From assembly GCA_041674745.1 (NCBI GenBank), contig JBAYVD010000015.1:1-64000 (forward strand): a stretch of DNA of 64,000 nucleotides. Reading direction: 5' to 3'. Positions 26,428 to 34,125 of this stretch are shown here, piece after piece. Every line of letters begins with the position of its first letter. Position 1 is the stretch's first letter. The DNA is from UBA2040 sp041674745 (lineage in GTDB: Bacteria > Bacteroidota > Bacteroidia > Flavobacteriales_D > Crocinitomicaceae). A program made the translations under genes and the position numbers. The notes under the pieces are model-generated. The model was not told where the DNA came from and made no database searches. It saw nothing but the letters and a program-made list of their open reading frames with translations.

Positions 26428-28446
26428 ATGAAAAAAATTTTACTCTCAATAATGGCTTTCTCAACTTGCTTGGGAATCAACGCTCAAAACTTCTCGGATG
26501 ATTTTGAATCCTACACGGTAGGAAGTTATTTAGGACCTCAATCAGCGGAGTGGAGAACGTGGTCGGCCACAGGTGAAGGAACAACAGAGGACACGAAAAT
26601 CACCGATCTTCAAGCCAATAGTGGAACAAATTCTGTTTACTATAGCTCCACTTCTACGAACGGTGGGCCACAAGATTGTGTCTTGGATTTTATCAATACA
26701 CATACTACGGGTGTATTTACTTTTCAAGCAGATTTCTATGTAAACACAGGTAAAACAGCTTATTTCAATTTTCAAGCCAACGCGACCATTGGGAATTTAT
26801 ATGCCATGGATGTAAACATGGACAACGGAAATTTGCAGATGCAAAACTCAGGTGAATTGAAACTTTCAACGACGTACCCACAAGCCACCTGGTTTACCAT
26901 GACGGTTGAATGTAACCTAACGACAAAAATCTGGGAATTGAAAATGAATGGAGTATCGGCAGGAAAATGGTTGAATACAGTAAATTCACTTCGTTACGTG
27001 GATATTTACCCAATCATGAATTCTCAGTTTTACGTAGACAATGTTTCTTATACGTATGCTCCTTATACCGTAACCAATTTGAATGCTGCAGCGGCGGATT
27101 TGAACATGGGCGGAAACATAGCAACGCAAGTAACAACACCTAAATTGAAAGTGGTGAATGCAGGAACAACGACAATTACCTCGTTTACAGCAACATTGAA
27201 TTACAATGGAAACAATTATCCATTGCCAGTAACGGGAATTTCGTTGGCATCGTTGTCATCTACAGAAATTGCCTTTCCAAGTGTTACGTTGACAGCTGGA
27301 AGTAATCTTGCAGTAGCAACCATTTCAAATGTGAACGGTGCGACCGATGATGTGCCTTCGGATGATATGTCATCTAGAATGGTCAATCCAGTTGTCCCTG
27401 CTTTGGGTAAAATGGTTGTGGGTGAAGAAGGAACAGGTACTTGGTGCCAATGGTGTCCAAGAGGTGCCGTAAACATGGATCGTTTCGAAAATGATTATTC
27501 GCAATTTTGGGCAGGAATCGCCGTACACAACGGGGATCCAATGACAAATACAACCTACGATAGTGGTATGAGCTTCTCCAGCTTTCCAAGTTCAAAAGTC
27601 GATCGTGTTGGTGCAGGAATTGATCCAAGTACCATGACAACACCTTTCTTTACAAGATTGCAAGTGGCACCAACTGCTTTTATCGAAGTAGGAGCAACGT
27701 ACAATTCAACAACTAGAGAGCTAAATGTATCGGGTGATTTTAATTTTCAATCTGCAGCGACTAGTAATTACAAAGCTGCTTTCGTTATCACAGAAGATGG
27801 TGTAACAGGAACAACAGGTTATTCCCAATCCAATGCGTATGCGGGTGGTTCCAATGGAATAATGGGTGGATTTGAATTATTATCCAATCCAGTTCCAGCT
27901 TCGTTGATGCATTACGACCATGTGGCACGTGATATTCAACCAGCTTTTGGCGGATTTACAGGAAGTTTCCCAACAACAGTTGCCAGCGGTGACGTCTTGG
28001 CGGTTAACCATACTTTTACATTACCAGCCAATTGGAATTCAGATTCATTGCACATTATCGTGATGCTAATTGCGCCAAATGGGCAAATTGACAACGCAGG
28101 AAAAGCAACGATTGCAGAAGCTGTCACCAACGGTTTTGTTGCAGGAACCAGTACTTCAGGTTCAGGAGCGGGGATAGCCGAAATTGACCAAATTGATGCA
28201 ACCTTTCAATTGTACCCGAATCCAGCTTCCAGCAACGTAAACATGACATTCAATTTGAAACAAGATAGTAAAGTGGAGTTGAGTGTTTTGGATTTATCCG
28301 GTAAAGTATTGGCAAATCGTGCGTATGGAAACATGAACGGAGCGTCTACTATCCAGTACAATTCTTCAGAATTGGCACAAGGAATTTACTTGGTTGAAGT
28401 GGCCATCAACGGTGAAAAAATGACCCGCAGATTGGTGATTCAATAA
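26428..28446 (+). CDS. Omp28-related, thioredoxin-fold protein with T9SS type A sorting domain
   Basis: A 672-residue secreted protein. Residues 1-20 are a signal peptide. Residues ~22-210 form a lectin/laminin-G-like beta sandwich ('FSDDFESYTVG', 'FYVDNVSYTY'). Residues ~215-320 form an Ig-like module. Residues ~325-560 resemble the Omp28 family, with a thioredoxin-like CxxC at Cys340/Cys343 ('GTWCQWCPRGAVNM'). The last ~75 residues are a T9SS type A sorting tail ('FQLYPNPASSNVNMTF', 'LSGKVLANRAY', 'GIYLVEVAINGE', ending 'RRLVIQ'). A redox or disulfide role at the cell surface is inference from the CxxC. Its final codons and terminator recur at 30540-30633. Confidence 0.87.
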   Translation: MKKILLSIMAFSTCLGINAQNFSDDFESYTVGSYLGPQSAEWRTWSATGEGTTEDTKITDLQANSGTNSVYYSSTSTNGGPQDCVLDFINTHTTGVFTFQADFYVNTGKTAYFNFQANATIGNLYAMDVNMDNGNLQMQNSGELKLSTTYPQATWFTMTVECNLTTKIWELKMNGVSAGKWLNTVNSLRYVDIYPIMNSQFYVDNVSYTYAPYTVTNLNAAAADLNMGGNIATQVTTPKLKVVNAGTTTITSFTATLNYNGNNYPLPVTGISLASLSSTEIAFPSVTLTAGSNLAVATISNVNGATDDVPSDDMSSRMVNPVVPALGKMVVGEEGTGTWCQWCPRGAVNMDRFENDYSQFWAGIAVHNGDPMTNTTYDSGMSFSSFPSSKVDRVGAGIDPSTMTTPFFTRLQVAPTAFIEVGATYNSTTRELNVSGDFNFQSAATSNYKAAFVITEDGVTGTTGYSQSNAYAGGSNGIMGGFELLSNPVPASLMHYDHVARDIQPAFGGFTGSFPTTVASGDVLAVNHTFTLPANWNSDSLHIIVMLIAPNGQIDNAGKATIAEAVTNGFVAGTSTSGSGAGIAEIDQIDATFQLYPNPASSNVNMTFNLKQDSKVELSVLDLSGKVLANRAYGNMNGASTIQYNSSELAQGIYLVEVAINGEKMTRRLVIQ

Positions 28447-28506
28447 GAAATAGAAAAAAACATTTTCAAAGAAACCGTCATAGCTTGCTGTGGCGGTTTT
28501 CTTTTT
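28412..28506 (+). repeat. Direct repeat copy 1: gene tail plus terminator
   Basis: From 28423 to 28506 this segment matches 30551-30633 with one substitution and one single-base indel; weaker similarity extends back to 28412. It holds the last codons of the Omp28-like gene (…TRRLVIQ, stop) and its terminator. Confidence 0.9.
28471..28506 (+). terminator. Intrinsic terminator of the Omp28-like gene
   Basis: Stem GAAACCG-T-CA-T-AGC / GCT-G-TG-G-CGGTTTTC (28471-28501), with two G-T pairs, a TT loop and a T5 run. It lies 24 bp after the stop codon. Confidence 0.85.
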
Positions 28507-28611
28507 GTGGTAAAAAAACAATAAAACTGATTTCTAAACGTTTTGATACGGCATGAAAAAGGCTCAATAAATAATTTTTAACCACGAATAATTTCTTCAG
28601 AGAATAAACCT

Positions 28612-30522
28612 TTGAATTTGAAAACCTCATATTTTTCGTTTCTTATATTAATCTTTTCGATTAGTACGACAATTTCATTTTCTCAAAATTTGGTGCCCAA
28701 TCCAGGGTTTGAAGATTTTAAGGTGCAAAATCAATATATTTATCTAGGAGACACATCCTTTGCTACAACACCTATATCCTGTTGGGCTGGAGCAAATCGA
28801 AGAGGTTGTAGGTATAACCATCTTCAATCTGTTTATTCTACCCCTGACAATTTACCAGCCAATACGCAAGCACATTCAGGTGAAGGTTATCTTATATTGG
28901 ACCAAAGCAACTTAAAATTAGCGGTTGTGTCAGATAGTAGTTTGGATTATAGGAGTTATGGGCAAACCAAACTGATCAGCCCATTGGTTGCTGGTCAAGT
29001 GTATAGTATTAAATTGTACATTTTTGTTGCCTATTCAACTACACCTTTGTCTTATTTTTCTTATTTAAAAAATTTTGGAATACATTTTTCCACGAGTAGG
29101 ATTACAGATTTTGCTGTTGGCCTAACACATTTTCATTTTTATTGGCCTAACCAAATTGATTTCTCCGGTATTACTTTTATTCCAAATGTATGGACGGAAT
29201 TAACAGCAACGTATACTGCAATTGGAGGGGAAAGGTATATGACAATGGGTAATTTCGATTATTACTCAGAATTTGTTCTATTTAATGGGCCACCGGCATT
29301 GGATCCAACTAAAATTTTACCTCCATGCACTATCGGTATTGACGATATCAGCCTTGTTCCATTAGGCAGCACAAATTACACCAGCCCAACGGCCAGCTTA
29401 GGTCCTGACACCACAATTTGTGGCACTTCGGTAAATTTCACTTTGACCGCAGCAAGCGGTTTTGATCAATATATTTGGAATACAGGCGATACTACGCAGA
29501 GCATTCAAGTAACCCAACCAGGTGTTTATTCCGTCAATGTAAATAACGAATGCAGTTTGTGCAATGACTCCATTGTGGTTTCTTTGCAGCCACCTTTAAC
29601 GCTTGAACTGGGCAACGACACGTTGGTGTGTGTAGATGGCTCTTTTCAATTTTTGGTTGCGCCCAATTATGTAAATCTGGGTAGTTACCAATGGTCGAAT
29701 GGAGAAAACACTCCTCAAATAACGGTAAATTCTCCTGGAGTTTATTCACTTGAAGCAGATTATGCTTGCGGTAGTTTGTATGATACAATTGTAGTTGTTA
29801 CTGAAGCAAAACCGGGGCGACCTGATTTTTCAGATACAATAGTATGCTTGAATTCGCCGAGTTATCTACCCACTGCAGTGGGTCAAAATTTGCAATGGTT
29901 CGCTGATCCATCTGCAGGTAACGGTTCGTCTGTAGCGCCAATTTTTCTTACATCTTCTGTTGATACCTTTGAAACTTGGATTAGTCAAACGGTAAATACG
30001 TGCGAAAGTGATCGATTCAAACAGACAATCTCTGTAATTGCACCGCCTTATTTTGACCTGCAAGAAGATACAACGCTCTGTAAATATAACGATAGCAAAT
30101 TTGGTCCAAGTAATTTTGATTGGGAATATTCATGGAATGATGGATTTCAAAAATCACCAAGAGTTTTTGAAGAAACGGGATTCTACACTTTAACGGCGGA
30201 GAATCAATGTGGCAGTTTCTGGAGAACCATTGAGGTGAAAATAGAAGAATGTCCGTGCACCATGTATTTTCCGGACGCAATTACGGCGAATGGTGATGGA
30301 TTGAATGACTTCTTGCAGGCTTCCTATTTTTGTGAATTGGAAAATTATGAATTAAAAGTCTACAATCGCTGGGGACAAATCGTTTTCAGAAGTGAAAATC
30401 CGGATGATCAATGGCAGATTGGATTCGAATTTCCTGCAGGAGTTTATCAGTTGATTTGTCATTTCAAAGGAAAGTTGGTGGCTGAAGAAACGGTTGCACA
30501 GAAACTGGTCGTATTGAGATAA
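28612..30522 (+). CDS. T9SS cargo protein with gliding-motility-associated C-terminal domain
   Basis: A 636-residue surface protein. No ATG is available near the signal peptide, and the frame is closed by a stop at 28579, so a TTG start at 28612 (or TTG 28618) is required. After the signal peptide (ending 'ISFSQ') a module beginning 'LVPNPGFEDF' spans ~26-255, a jelly-roll-like, possibly carbohydrate-binding type by its opening motif. Three to four Ig-like repeats with 'YIWNTGDTTQSIQV' and 'YQWSNGENTPQITV' patterns follow, then the C-terminal sorting domain ('MYFPDAITANGDGLNDFL', 'VYNRWGQIVFRS'). It is flanked by two near-identical copies of a gene tail plus terminator, which suggests insertion or replacement here. 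Confidence 0.85.
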   Translation: MNLKTSYFSFLILIFSISTTISFSQNLVPNPGFEDFKVQNQYIYLGDTSFATTPISCWAGANRRGCRYNHLQSVYSTPDNLPANTQAHSGEGYLILDQSNLKLAVVSDSSLDYRSYGQTKLISPLVAGQVYSIKLYIFVAYSTTPLSYFSYLKNFGIHFSTSRITDFAVGLTHFHFYWPNQIDFSGITFIPNVWTELTATYTAIGGERYMTMGNFDYYSEFVLFNGPPALDPTKILPPCTIGIDDISLVPLGSTNYTSPTASLGPDTTICGTSVNFTLTAASGFDQYIWNTGDTTQSIQVTQPGVYSVNVNNECSLCNDSIVVSLQPPLTLELGNDTLVCVDGSFQFLVAPNYVNLGSYQWSNGENTPQITVNSPGVYSLEADYACGSLYDTIVVVTEAKPGRPDFSDTIVCLNSPSYLPTAVGQNLQWFADPSAGNGSSVAPIFLTSSVDTFETWISQTVNTCESDRFKQTISVIAPPYFDLQEDTTLCKYNDSKFGPSNFDWEYSWNDGFQKSPRVFEETGFYTLTAENQCGSFWRTIEVKIEECPCTMYFPDAITANGDGLNDFLQASYFCELENYELKVYNRWGQIVFRSENPDDQWQIGFEFPAGVYQLICHFKGKLVAEETVAQKLVVLR

Positions 30523-30539
30523 CTGCACCGTTCAATAGA

Positions 30540-30633
30540 GTGATAAAATCACCCGCAGATTGGTGATTCAATAAGAATTAGAAAAAACATTTTCAAAGAA
30601 ACCGTCATAGCTTGCTGTGGCGGTTTTCTTTTT
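30540..30633 (+). repeat. Direct repeat copy 2: orphan gene tail plus terminator
   Basis: Near-identical to 28412-28506. It carries an in-frame remnant reading DKITRRLVIQ and a stop, i.e. the end of a T9SS type A sorting domain with no gene body in front, followed by the same terminator hairpin (30598-30628, T-run to 30633), which probably ends the 28612-30522 transcript. Confidence 0.88.
30598..30633 (+). terminator. Intrinsic terminator after the T9SS cargo gene (repeat copy)
   Basis: Same stem-loop as at 28471: GAAACCG (30598-30604) to CGGTTTTC (30621-30628), with a T-run after it. Confidence 0.8.
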
Positions 30634-30646
30634 ATCAGAATAACTG

Positions 30647-30654
30647 TAATTTCG
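30647..30654 (+). promoter_or_regulatory. -7 element directly before the start codon (leaderless type)
   Basis: TAATTTCG, separated by TAGC (4 nt) from the ATG at 30659. No TTG at 20-nt spacing; the preceding gene's terminator ends at 30633, so this gene needs its own promoter. Confidence 0.4.
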
Positions 30655-30658
30655 TAGC

Positions 30659-31222
30659 ATGAAATGGATAGGCGAACGAATCAGTTTTGACGAGGACAAA
30701 AACAAAGCAACGTTTATTATTTACCCAGAAAGAAAAGCGTGGGTAACCGGTTTGATGGGTGCGTGGGTCGCCATGTGGTTGGCCATTGGCGCCATCATGG
30801 TTTGGGCTTATTTCACCTTGAAATTAACCAACCAAGAACAAATCATTATTTGGATTTTCATGGCGTTTTGGGCGTATTATGCGCAGCGCGTGGGTCGGTC
30901 GCTTTTGTGGTTGCTCTACGGAAAAGAAATGCTGAAAATCAACGAAGTTGGATTGATTATCAAAACAGCTACCGGTAAATATGGAAAAGCAAAAGAGTAT
31001 TTCCATGAAAACATCGGCAAAATGCAAATTCACATCCCGAAAGAGAACTCCATGCAAACGGCTTGGGAAAATTCACCGTGGGTAAACGGAGGCGAACGTT
31101 TGGAATTCGAATACAAAGGAAAAATCATTCGTTTCGGAAAAAAACTCCCAGAAAAAGAAGCGAAATTGTTGTTTCAAATGATTGTGAAGCGGGTGGAAGC
31201 TCAGGTTAGAAAATCGAAATAA
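30659..31222 (+). CDS. Two-helix membrane protein of unknown function
   Basis: A 187-residue protein that I do not recognise. A short polar N-terminus (~1-27, 'RISFDEDKNKATFIIYPERK') precedes two hydrophobic segments (~30-55 and ~63-85, 'WVAMWLAIGAIMVWAYFTL', 'IIWIFMAFWAYYAQRVG'). A cytoplasmic beta-rich domain follows ('VGLIIKTATGKYGKAKEYF', 'WVNGGERLEFEYKGK') and a basic tail. The layout resembles small YcxB/PH-like membrane proteins, but the assignment is not firm. It stands alone, ends 2 bp before a TIR-bounded repeat, and converges on the GNAT gene at 31554. Confidence 0.65.
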   Translation: MKWIGERISFDEDKNKATFIIYPERKAWVTGLMGAWVAMWLAIGAIMVWAYFTLKLTNQEQIIIWIFMAFWAYYAQRVGRSLLWLLYGKEMLKINEVGLIIKTATGKYGKAKEYFHENIGKMQIHIPKENSMQTAWENSPWVNGGERLEFEYKGKIIRFGKKLPEKEAKLLFQMIVKRVEAQVRKSK

Positions 31223-31224
31223 GG

Positions 31225-31548
31225 AAGTTGCAAGTTGCAAGTTGATCCGCGTTGCGGCTCTTCAAGTTGCAAGTTCTGTACGCTCAGCGTTGTCGTTCTT
31301 TTCTTTGAAAAGTCACTTAGCAAATAGGTTACGAAGCAAAGTTAAGCGTACAGAACTTGCCACTTTGAATTGGCGAAGCCAAGAACTCGCCACTTGCAAC
31401 TTTTTCCAGAAACTTTAAGCGCACAGAACTTGCCACTTTGAATTGGCGAAGCCAAGAACTCGAAACTTGTAACTTTCTCCAGAAACTTTAAGCATACAGA
31501 ACTTGCAACTTTGAATTAGCGAAGCCAAGAACTTGCAACTTGCAACTT
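31225..31548. repeat. MITE-like repeat, copy 1 (19-bp TIRs, three 73-bp units)
   Basis: Bounded by perfect 19-bp inverted repeats: AAGTTGCAAGTTGCAAGTT at 31225-31243 and its reverse complement at 31530-31548. Inside, a 73-bp unit starting TTAAGCG(T/C)(A) repeats at 31342, 31415 and 31488, each with a hairpin TTGGC-GAA-GCCAA (the third copy has TTAGC). No coding potential. It fills almost all of the 331-bp space between two convergent genes. A homologous copy is at 36241-36485. Confidence 0.85.
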
Positions 31549-31553
31549 TTTTT

Positions 31554-31988
31554 TCAAAGTTCCTTCTCCATCAAAAAATGCTGTAATACATCGAACAATT
31601 TGTAGGACGGTTCCACCAATTCATACCCTAAATTCAAGTAAAAATCCATGGCGTAATCGCGGGCGTGGAGAATCATTTTGGCGTATTCTTTATCGCTTGC
31701 TTCTTGTTCAACGGCATACATGATCAATTTTCCGTAGCCTTTTCCTTGTTCCTCGGTTTCCACTGCAACAAAACGAGTTTGAGCGGTATCCAATGCATGT
31801 TCATCCAAACGCGCAATGGCTTTCAATTGTCCTTCGACATACAAAGCAAAATGAATCCCGGTTTCATCGCCTTCGTTTCGTTCAGAACCTCGCGGCTGAT
31901 TCAGGGGTTCACGCAAAATGCGGTACCGAAGATCATAGTAATCTTCCCACTCTTCTTCGTTTTCTGGGGTTCTGATTTTTAAGTCCAT
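31554..31988 (-). CDS. GNAT family N-acetyltransferase
   Basis: A 144-residue acetyltransferase of the GNAT fold. The acetyl-CoA loop is 'VETEEQGKGYGKLIMYAVEQ', preceded by 'ARLDEHALDTAQTRFVAV' and followed by 'FYLNLGYELVEPSY'. The N-terminal 'YYDLRYRILREPLNQPRGSE' resembles the ElaA/YitI-like group; the substrate is unknown. Its start overlaps the end of the CoA-transferase gene by 10 bp, making it the last gene of the operon that begins at 34012. Confidence 0.88.
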   Translation of the reverse strand: MDLKIRTPENEEEWEDYYDLRYRILREPLNQPRGSERNEGDETGIHFALYVEGQLKAIARLDEHALDTAQTRFVAVETEEQGKGYGKLIMYAVEQEASDKEYAKMILHARDYAMDFYLNLGYELVEPSYKLFDVLQHFLMEKEL

Positions 31989-33052
31989 TGGAAAATTGCG
32001 GATTGCACTCGTTGGGTCATTTTTCCTTCTATTTCCTCTGAAAGGATGAGGTTTTTTGCACTCGATTCTTCAAAAACTTCGTGTAAATTTTTGATTTTCC
32101 CACAAGGCACATTGTGTTCTTCCATGTGTGCTAATATTGTCGCGGCATCAAAATCAGCCACTTTTGCTTGAATCATTTCCGCCAATTCAATCCGGTTTTT
32201 CACCCGATTCGAATTGGAAGCATATTTTTCATCGACTGATAATTCAGCTAGATTTAAAAATGCACACAACAAGCCAAAATGTTTGTCGGAACCAATGGCA
32301 AAACAAATATCCGCCTGGTCTTTCGTTCTGAAAATTTCGCCGTAAGGAGCAATGTTGGGGTGCAAACTACCGATTCGTTTCGGAATGGAGTTGCTCATCA
32401 AATAATTGGATGCTTGGTTCATCAAACTGGAAACGGCCGCGCCATAAAGTGAAACAGAAACGGTAACGCCTTTTTGCGTTTTCTCTCGTTGGTACAAAGC
32501 CAACAGAATCGCTTCTTTGAGGTGATGGGCGGCCAAAACGTCGATCAAAGCCACCGGCATTTTGGTTGGTGGGCCATCACTTTGCCCATTCATCGACATG
32601 AAACCTGTTTCGGCTTGCAGAATCAAATCATAGGCAACACGGTCACTGTCTTCTCCAAAGCCATTGATTTTTCCGTGAATTAATTTTGGATTGATGCGGT
32701 GTACTATTTCATCCGTAAGATGGAATTTCTCGGCATCACCGTGTTTGAAATTGCTCAACAAAATGTCGGCATCTGATAGGGATTTTAAAAATTGGCTTCG
32801 ATCCTCTTCGACTTTCAAATCCAACGTCAAATAGGTCTTTCCGAAGTTGACAGAAGAGAAATAATTAGAAACAGGGCTGTCGGCATCCTCAGAAGGTAAC
32901 TTCCATGTTCGGGTTACATCACCCATGGTTGGATGTTCGATTTTGATTACATCTGCGCCCAATTCCGCAAAATAAGTTCCTACCGATGGACCGGCCAAAA
33001 CGGTTGAAGCATCCACTACTTTTAAGCCCGAAAGCAACGTGTTTTTCACCAT
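31979..33052 (-). CDS. CaiB/BaiF family CoA-transferase
   Basis: A 357-residue class III CoA-transferase or alpha-methylacyl-CoA racemase-like enzyme. Family marks are 'GLKVVDASTVLAGPSVGTYF' and 'AELGADVIKIEHP' at the N-terminus, 'LLSNFKHGDAEKF', the catalytic-Asp region 'VAYDLILQAETGFMSMNG', and the C-terminal 'EEHNVPCGKIKNLHEVFE'. It is slightly shorter than the usual 380-400 residues. It begins directly after the stop of the small cytochrome gene (no gap) and overlaps the GNAT gene by 10 bp. The acyl substrate cannot be told. Confidence 0.9.
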   Translation of the reverse strand: MVKNTLLSGLKVVDASTVLAGPSVGTYFAELGADVIKIEHPTMGDVTRTWKLPSEDADSPVSNYFSSVNFGKTYLTLDLKVEEDRSQFLKSLSDADILLSNFKHGDAEKFHLTDEIVHRINPKLIHGKINGFGEDSDRVAYDLILQAETGFMSMNGQSDGPPTKMPVALIDVLAAHHLKEAILLALYQREKTQKGVTVSVSLYGAAVSSLMNQASNYLMSNSIPKRIGSLHPNIAPYGEIFRTKDQADICFAIGSDKHFGLLCAFLNLAELSVDEKYASNSNRVKNRIELAEMIQAKVADFDAATILAHMEEHNVPCGKIKNLHEVFEESSAKNLILSEEIEGKMTQRVQSAIFQWT

Positions 33053-33319
33053 TTAGTTGGCCAATTTCCACTGAATGTAGGAATATACTTTGTTGCGTTT
33101 TTTCTTGCCCATCATTGCTTTTTTAGACATTTTCGGCAAAATCACATCCCATTGTTGGAGGCTGTAATCGTTGATATTCTTTAAGTCGTGACAACGTTGG
33201 CATTTTTTTTCATAAATTGACTTACCTTGATTGGCATCGTTGGAAGGCTCGGTTGTGAGTGGACTTACCTGCGGGTTTGTCTGAAATAAAAATGAAAAAA
33301 CAAAAATGAAAATTTGCAT
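33053..33319 (-). CDS. Small c-type cytochrome
   Basis: An 88-residue exported protein: signal peptide (~1-18), then a single haem-binding motif Cys40-Gln-Arg-Cys43-His44 and a distal Met candidate at 64 ('LPKMSKKAMM'). The C-terminal ~50 residues ('INDYSLQQWDVILPKM', 'YIQWKLAN') are clearly homologous to the C-terminal domain of the RlpA-fusion protein encoded 78 bp upstream. It is probably a periplasmic electron carrier or haem-containing accessory to that protein. It is shorter than classical monohaem cytochromes. Confidence 0.8.
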   Translation of the reverse strand: MQIFIFVFSFLFQTNPQVSPLTTEPSNDANQGKSIYEKKCQRCHDLKNINDYSLQQWDVILPKMSKKAMMGKKKRNKVYSYIQWKLAN

Positions 33320-33397
33320 ATATTATTAGTTTAGAGGAACGTTTTATTCAAGTTTTAAATGTACAATTTTAAATCAATTCAAACTTTTTCGTTCATG

Positions 33398-34012
33398 TTA
33401 ATTTTGCAATTTCCATTGAACGTAAGCATTTATTTTCTCCTCTGCTTCAGGAGTTATATTGGCTTTTTTGGCCATGTTTGGCAAGACTTTAGCCCATTTC
33501 GCCTGTGAAAAATCGTTTACTGCATGAAGTTTATGGCAGTGAATGCAATTTTGGTCCATTAGGTCTTTTCCCATCAATACATTTTCAGTCATTTCTAAGG
33601 GGGCTTCTACCGTTGGAATCATCATTGACGTGTTGGACTCAATTATTTTGGGTTCGGGTAAAACTTCTTCTATGCGCACATTCGCAATGCCGTCTCGAAT
33701 AAAATTCAATTGCATCGCGGCCGCTTTTGACAAATCTATGATTCGTTTTTTTGAGCCCAGTCGATCATTTATTTTGACCAAAACAGTGGAATCATTTTTT
33801 AGATTGGTGACCAAAAGAATCGTGCCAAAAGGCAAAGTTTTGTGCGCAGCGGTGTAGGCATTTTTATCGTATTTCTCACCGGAAGTTGTGTGTCGATTGT
33901 GAAATTTGTCGGCGTAAAAGGAAGCCTTACCAGTCTGAATAAAAGGTTCTTGACTCGGAATAGCCAAGGCAAATAAAATCAACAAATAAGGCAAAGACTG
34001 TTTAAATATCAT
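33398..34012 (-). CDS. RlpA-like double-psi beta-barrel protein fused to a cytochrome c domain
   Basis: A 204-residue exported protein with an unusual fusion. After a signal sequence (~1-20) comes an RlpA-like double-psi beta-barrel (~27-117, 'GKASFYADKFHNRHTTSGE', 'TAAHKTLPFGTILLVTNLK', 'VKINDRLGSKKRIIDLSKAA') that keeps Glu46, His57 and Asp83, residues associated with lytic transglycosylase activity in RlpA. A ~35-residue linker leads to a cytochrome c-like domain with Cys156-Ile-His-Cys159-His160 and Met180. RlpA normally carries a SPOR domain, absent here. It heads the operon with the free cytochrome, the CoA-transferase and the GNAT gene. Confidence 0.87.
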   Translation of the reverse strand: MIFKQSLPYLLILFALAIPSQEPFIQTGKASFYADKFHNRHTTSGEKYDKNAYTAAHKTLPFGTILLVTNLKNDSTVLVKINDRLGSKKRIIDLSKAAAMQLNFIRDGIANVRIEEVLPEPKIIESNTSMMIPTVEAPLEMTENVLMGKDLMDQNCIHCHKLHAVNDFSQAKWAKVLPNMAKKANITPEAEEKINAYVQWKLQN

Positions 34013-34074
34013 CGTTCTTTTTTTTAAATTGAAAGAAAAGTTACAAACAAAAAGCGAACCATTTCCACTTTTGC

Positions 34075-34104
34075 TTGATTTTTTGTGGGCGAACGTTAAT
34101 TTTG
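34075..34104 (+). promoter_or_regulatory. tex promoter
   Basis: TTG (34075-34077), a 19-nt spacer and TAATTTTG (34097-34104), 21 nt before the tex ATG at 34126. This places transcription start downstream of the alternative TTG start at 34075 and so supports the later ATG. Confidence 0.65.
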
Positions 34105-34125
34105 GCTTCCCAAAAATTGAAAGAA

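Noticed and set aside
31342..31548. Regular 73-bp repeats resembling a CRISPR array
   Set aside because: The whole 73-bp unit is conserved, with no unique spacers between short repeats, and no cas genes are near.
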